A DNA stretch of 7,195 nucleotides, from positions 1-7,195 of the forward strand of contig JAUUZM010000171.1 in the NCBI GenBank assembly GCA_030589965.1. Reading direction: 5' to 3'. The notes beneath the pieces are model-generated. The model did not search any database, was not told the origin of the DNA, and saw only the letters and a list, made by a program, of their open reading frames with translations. A program made the position numbers and the translations under genes. Shown here one piece after another: positions 6,639-7,195 of this stretch (positions within the stretch are counted from its first letter, which is position 1; every line of letters begins with the position of its first letter). This DNA is from Bacteroides sp. (lineage in GTDB: Bacteria > Bacteroidota > Bacteroidia > Bacteroidales > SM23-62).

Positions 6639-7195
6639 CTATTCATATGCTGCACAATCCAGTCCCCAATCAAAAATCTTATAGGTAACAAATATTCCAA
6701 CTATCGAATACCAGTCTTTATTGTGAAGAAATACATTATTTTCAAAACCAATGTTTTGTACATTGTCAATATTATCGGTAAAAGTCTTTCGAAAAGACCA
6801 TTCAGCGCCTGTACTAAGCCTTGTGGTAAGATTATACTTAAATCCTCCTCCAAAGGACAGATTAAGGCTGGATGTCCCGCCTAAAACAAGTGAGTATCCC
6901 AGTCCCCCACTCACATAAGGGGTATATCTTTCCTTCCTGGTCTTGGTCGCAAGGTATGGCCTGAAATTAAATTCTGTGGCAATATTCACATCTACCAGGC
7001 TGGTTCTGAATGCAGTCACATCAGGAGCACCCCTATAAGGTTGCTCAAAATCAGCCGGATCCCCTTTCAGCTGTGCATAAATCCCGCTGAAGCGTATCGA
7101 ATTACGGGCATTAAAATTATACCTGAACAAAAGTCCCCCTGCAGGCGAAGGTGAATTGAAATGCCTTGAATGATTTACATCACCCATATAATAGG
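6639..7195 (-). CDS. DUF6089-like outer-membrane beta-barrel protein, 5' end outside window
   Basis: The C-terminal 184 residues are visible, plus part of one codon. The frame remains open past the ATG at 7187: the codons before it give Tyr-Tyr, so YYMGDVN (starting at 7193) is an internal motif of the kind found near the N-terminus of this family, and the true start with its signal peptide lies beyond 7195. Alternating hydrophobic and polar segments separated by short turns suggest a small beta-barrel of about eight strands: for example GGLLFRYNF, SIRFSGIYAQL, YTPYVSGGLGYSL, LNLSFGGGFKYNL, STGAEWSFRKTF and DWYSIVGIFVTYKIF. No enzyme motif is seen. Its function is unknown to me. In other Bacteroidota, from memory, members of this family precede uppS and bamA, and the 6-base gap to uppS here fits one operon, so a role in outer-membrane assembly is an inference. 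The last residues (DWGLDCAAYE) extend past the final strand and do not end in an aromatic residue. Confidence 0.72.
   Translation of the reverse strand, partial: YYMGDVNHSRHFNSPSPAGGLLFRYNFNARNSIRFSGIYAQLKGDPADFEQPYRGAPDVTAFRTSLVDVNIATEFNFRPYLATKTRKERYTPYVSGGLGYSLVLGGTSSLNLSFGGGFKYNLTTRLSTGAEWSFRKTFTDNIDNVQNIGFENNVFLHNKDWYSIVGIFVTYKIFDWGLDCAAYE

Noticed and set aside
7185..7187. ATG at 7187 as the start of the DUF6089-like protein
   Set aside because: The frame is open to the window edge, the preceding codons give Tyr-Tyr that completes a family-like motif, and no signal peptide follows this ATG. The gene is cut by the window edge.
1..7195. A defence system, mobile element or other undescribed accessory system
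   Set aside because: All seven genes on the minus strand belong to recognisable families in one coherent direction, six of them a conserved envelope cluster. No transposase, integrase, toxin, direct repeats or tRNA junction was seen, and base composition looks even by eye.

Overview
The window looks like a chromosomal core region of a member of the Bacteroidota. Three things point there: the gene order (DUF6089-type protein, uppS, bamA, two ompH/skp genes, murI), the two sites that match the Bacteroidota -7 promoter box TAnnTTTG, and the A/T-rich, mostly Shine-Dalgarno-free leaders in front of several starts. No mobile element, CRISPR array, RNA gene or tRNA was seen. Every gene is on the minus strand, so transcription runs from position 7195 towards position 1. 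I found no undescribed system; most of the window is a conserved housekeeping envelope cluster, and the less ordinary signals lie in the gaps between genes.

In transcription order, the first gene is the 3' part of a DUF6089-like outer-membrane beta-barrel gene (7195-6639, 5' end outside the window). It is followed after 6 bases by uppS (6632-5862, undecaprenyl diphosphate synthase) and after 7 more bases by bamA (5854-3368, outer-membrane protein assembly). Two Skp/OmpH-type periplasmic chaperone genes come next (3322-2807 and 2758-2246), with gaps of 45 and 48 bases. A strong intrinsic terminator lies at 2224-2187. Its T-run ends two bases before the start of murI (2184-1363, glutamate racemase). 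After a 137-base gap with a promoter-like site comes the 5' two-thirds of a 2-oxoacid:ferredoxin oxidoreductase alpha subunit (korA type, 1225 to beyond position 1).

The first six genes form an envelope-building set. UppS makes the lipid carrier for peptidoglycan and surface glycans, and MurI makes D-glutamate for peptidoglycan. The two Skp-like chaperones carry unfolded outer-membrane proteins across the periplasm to BamA, which inserts them. The DUF6089 protein is a predicted outer-membrane barrel of unknown role. The korA gene belongs to central carbon metabolism and appears to be a separate transcription unit; its KorB partner would be expected just beyond position 1.

No gene-free stretch exceeds 137 bases.
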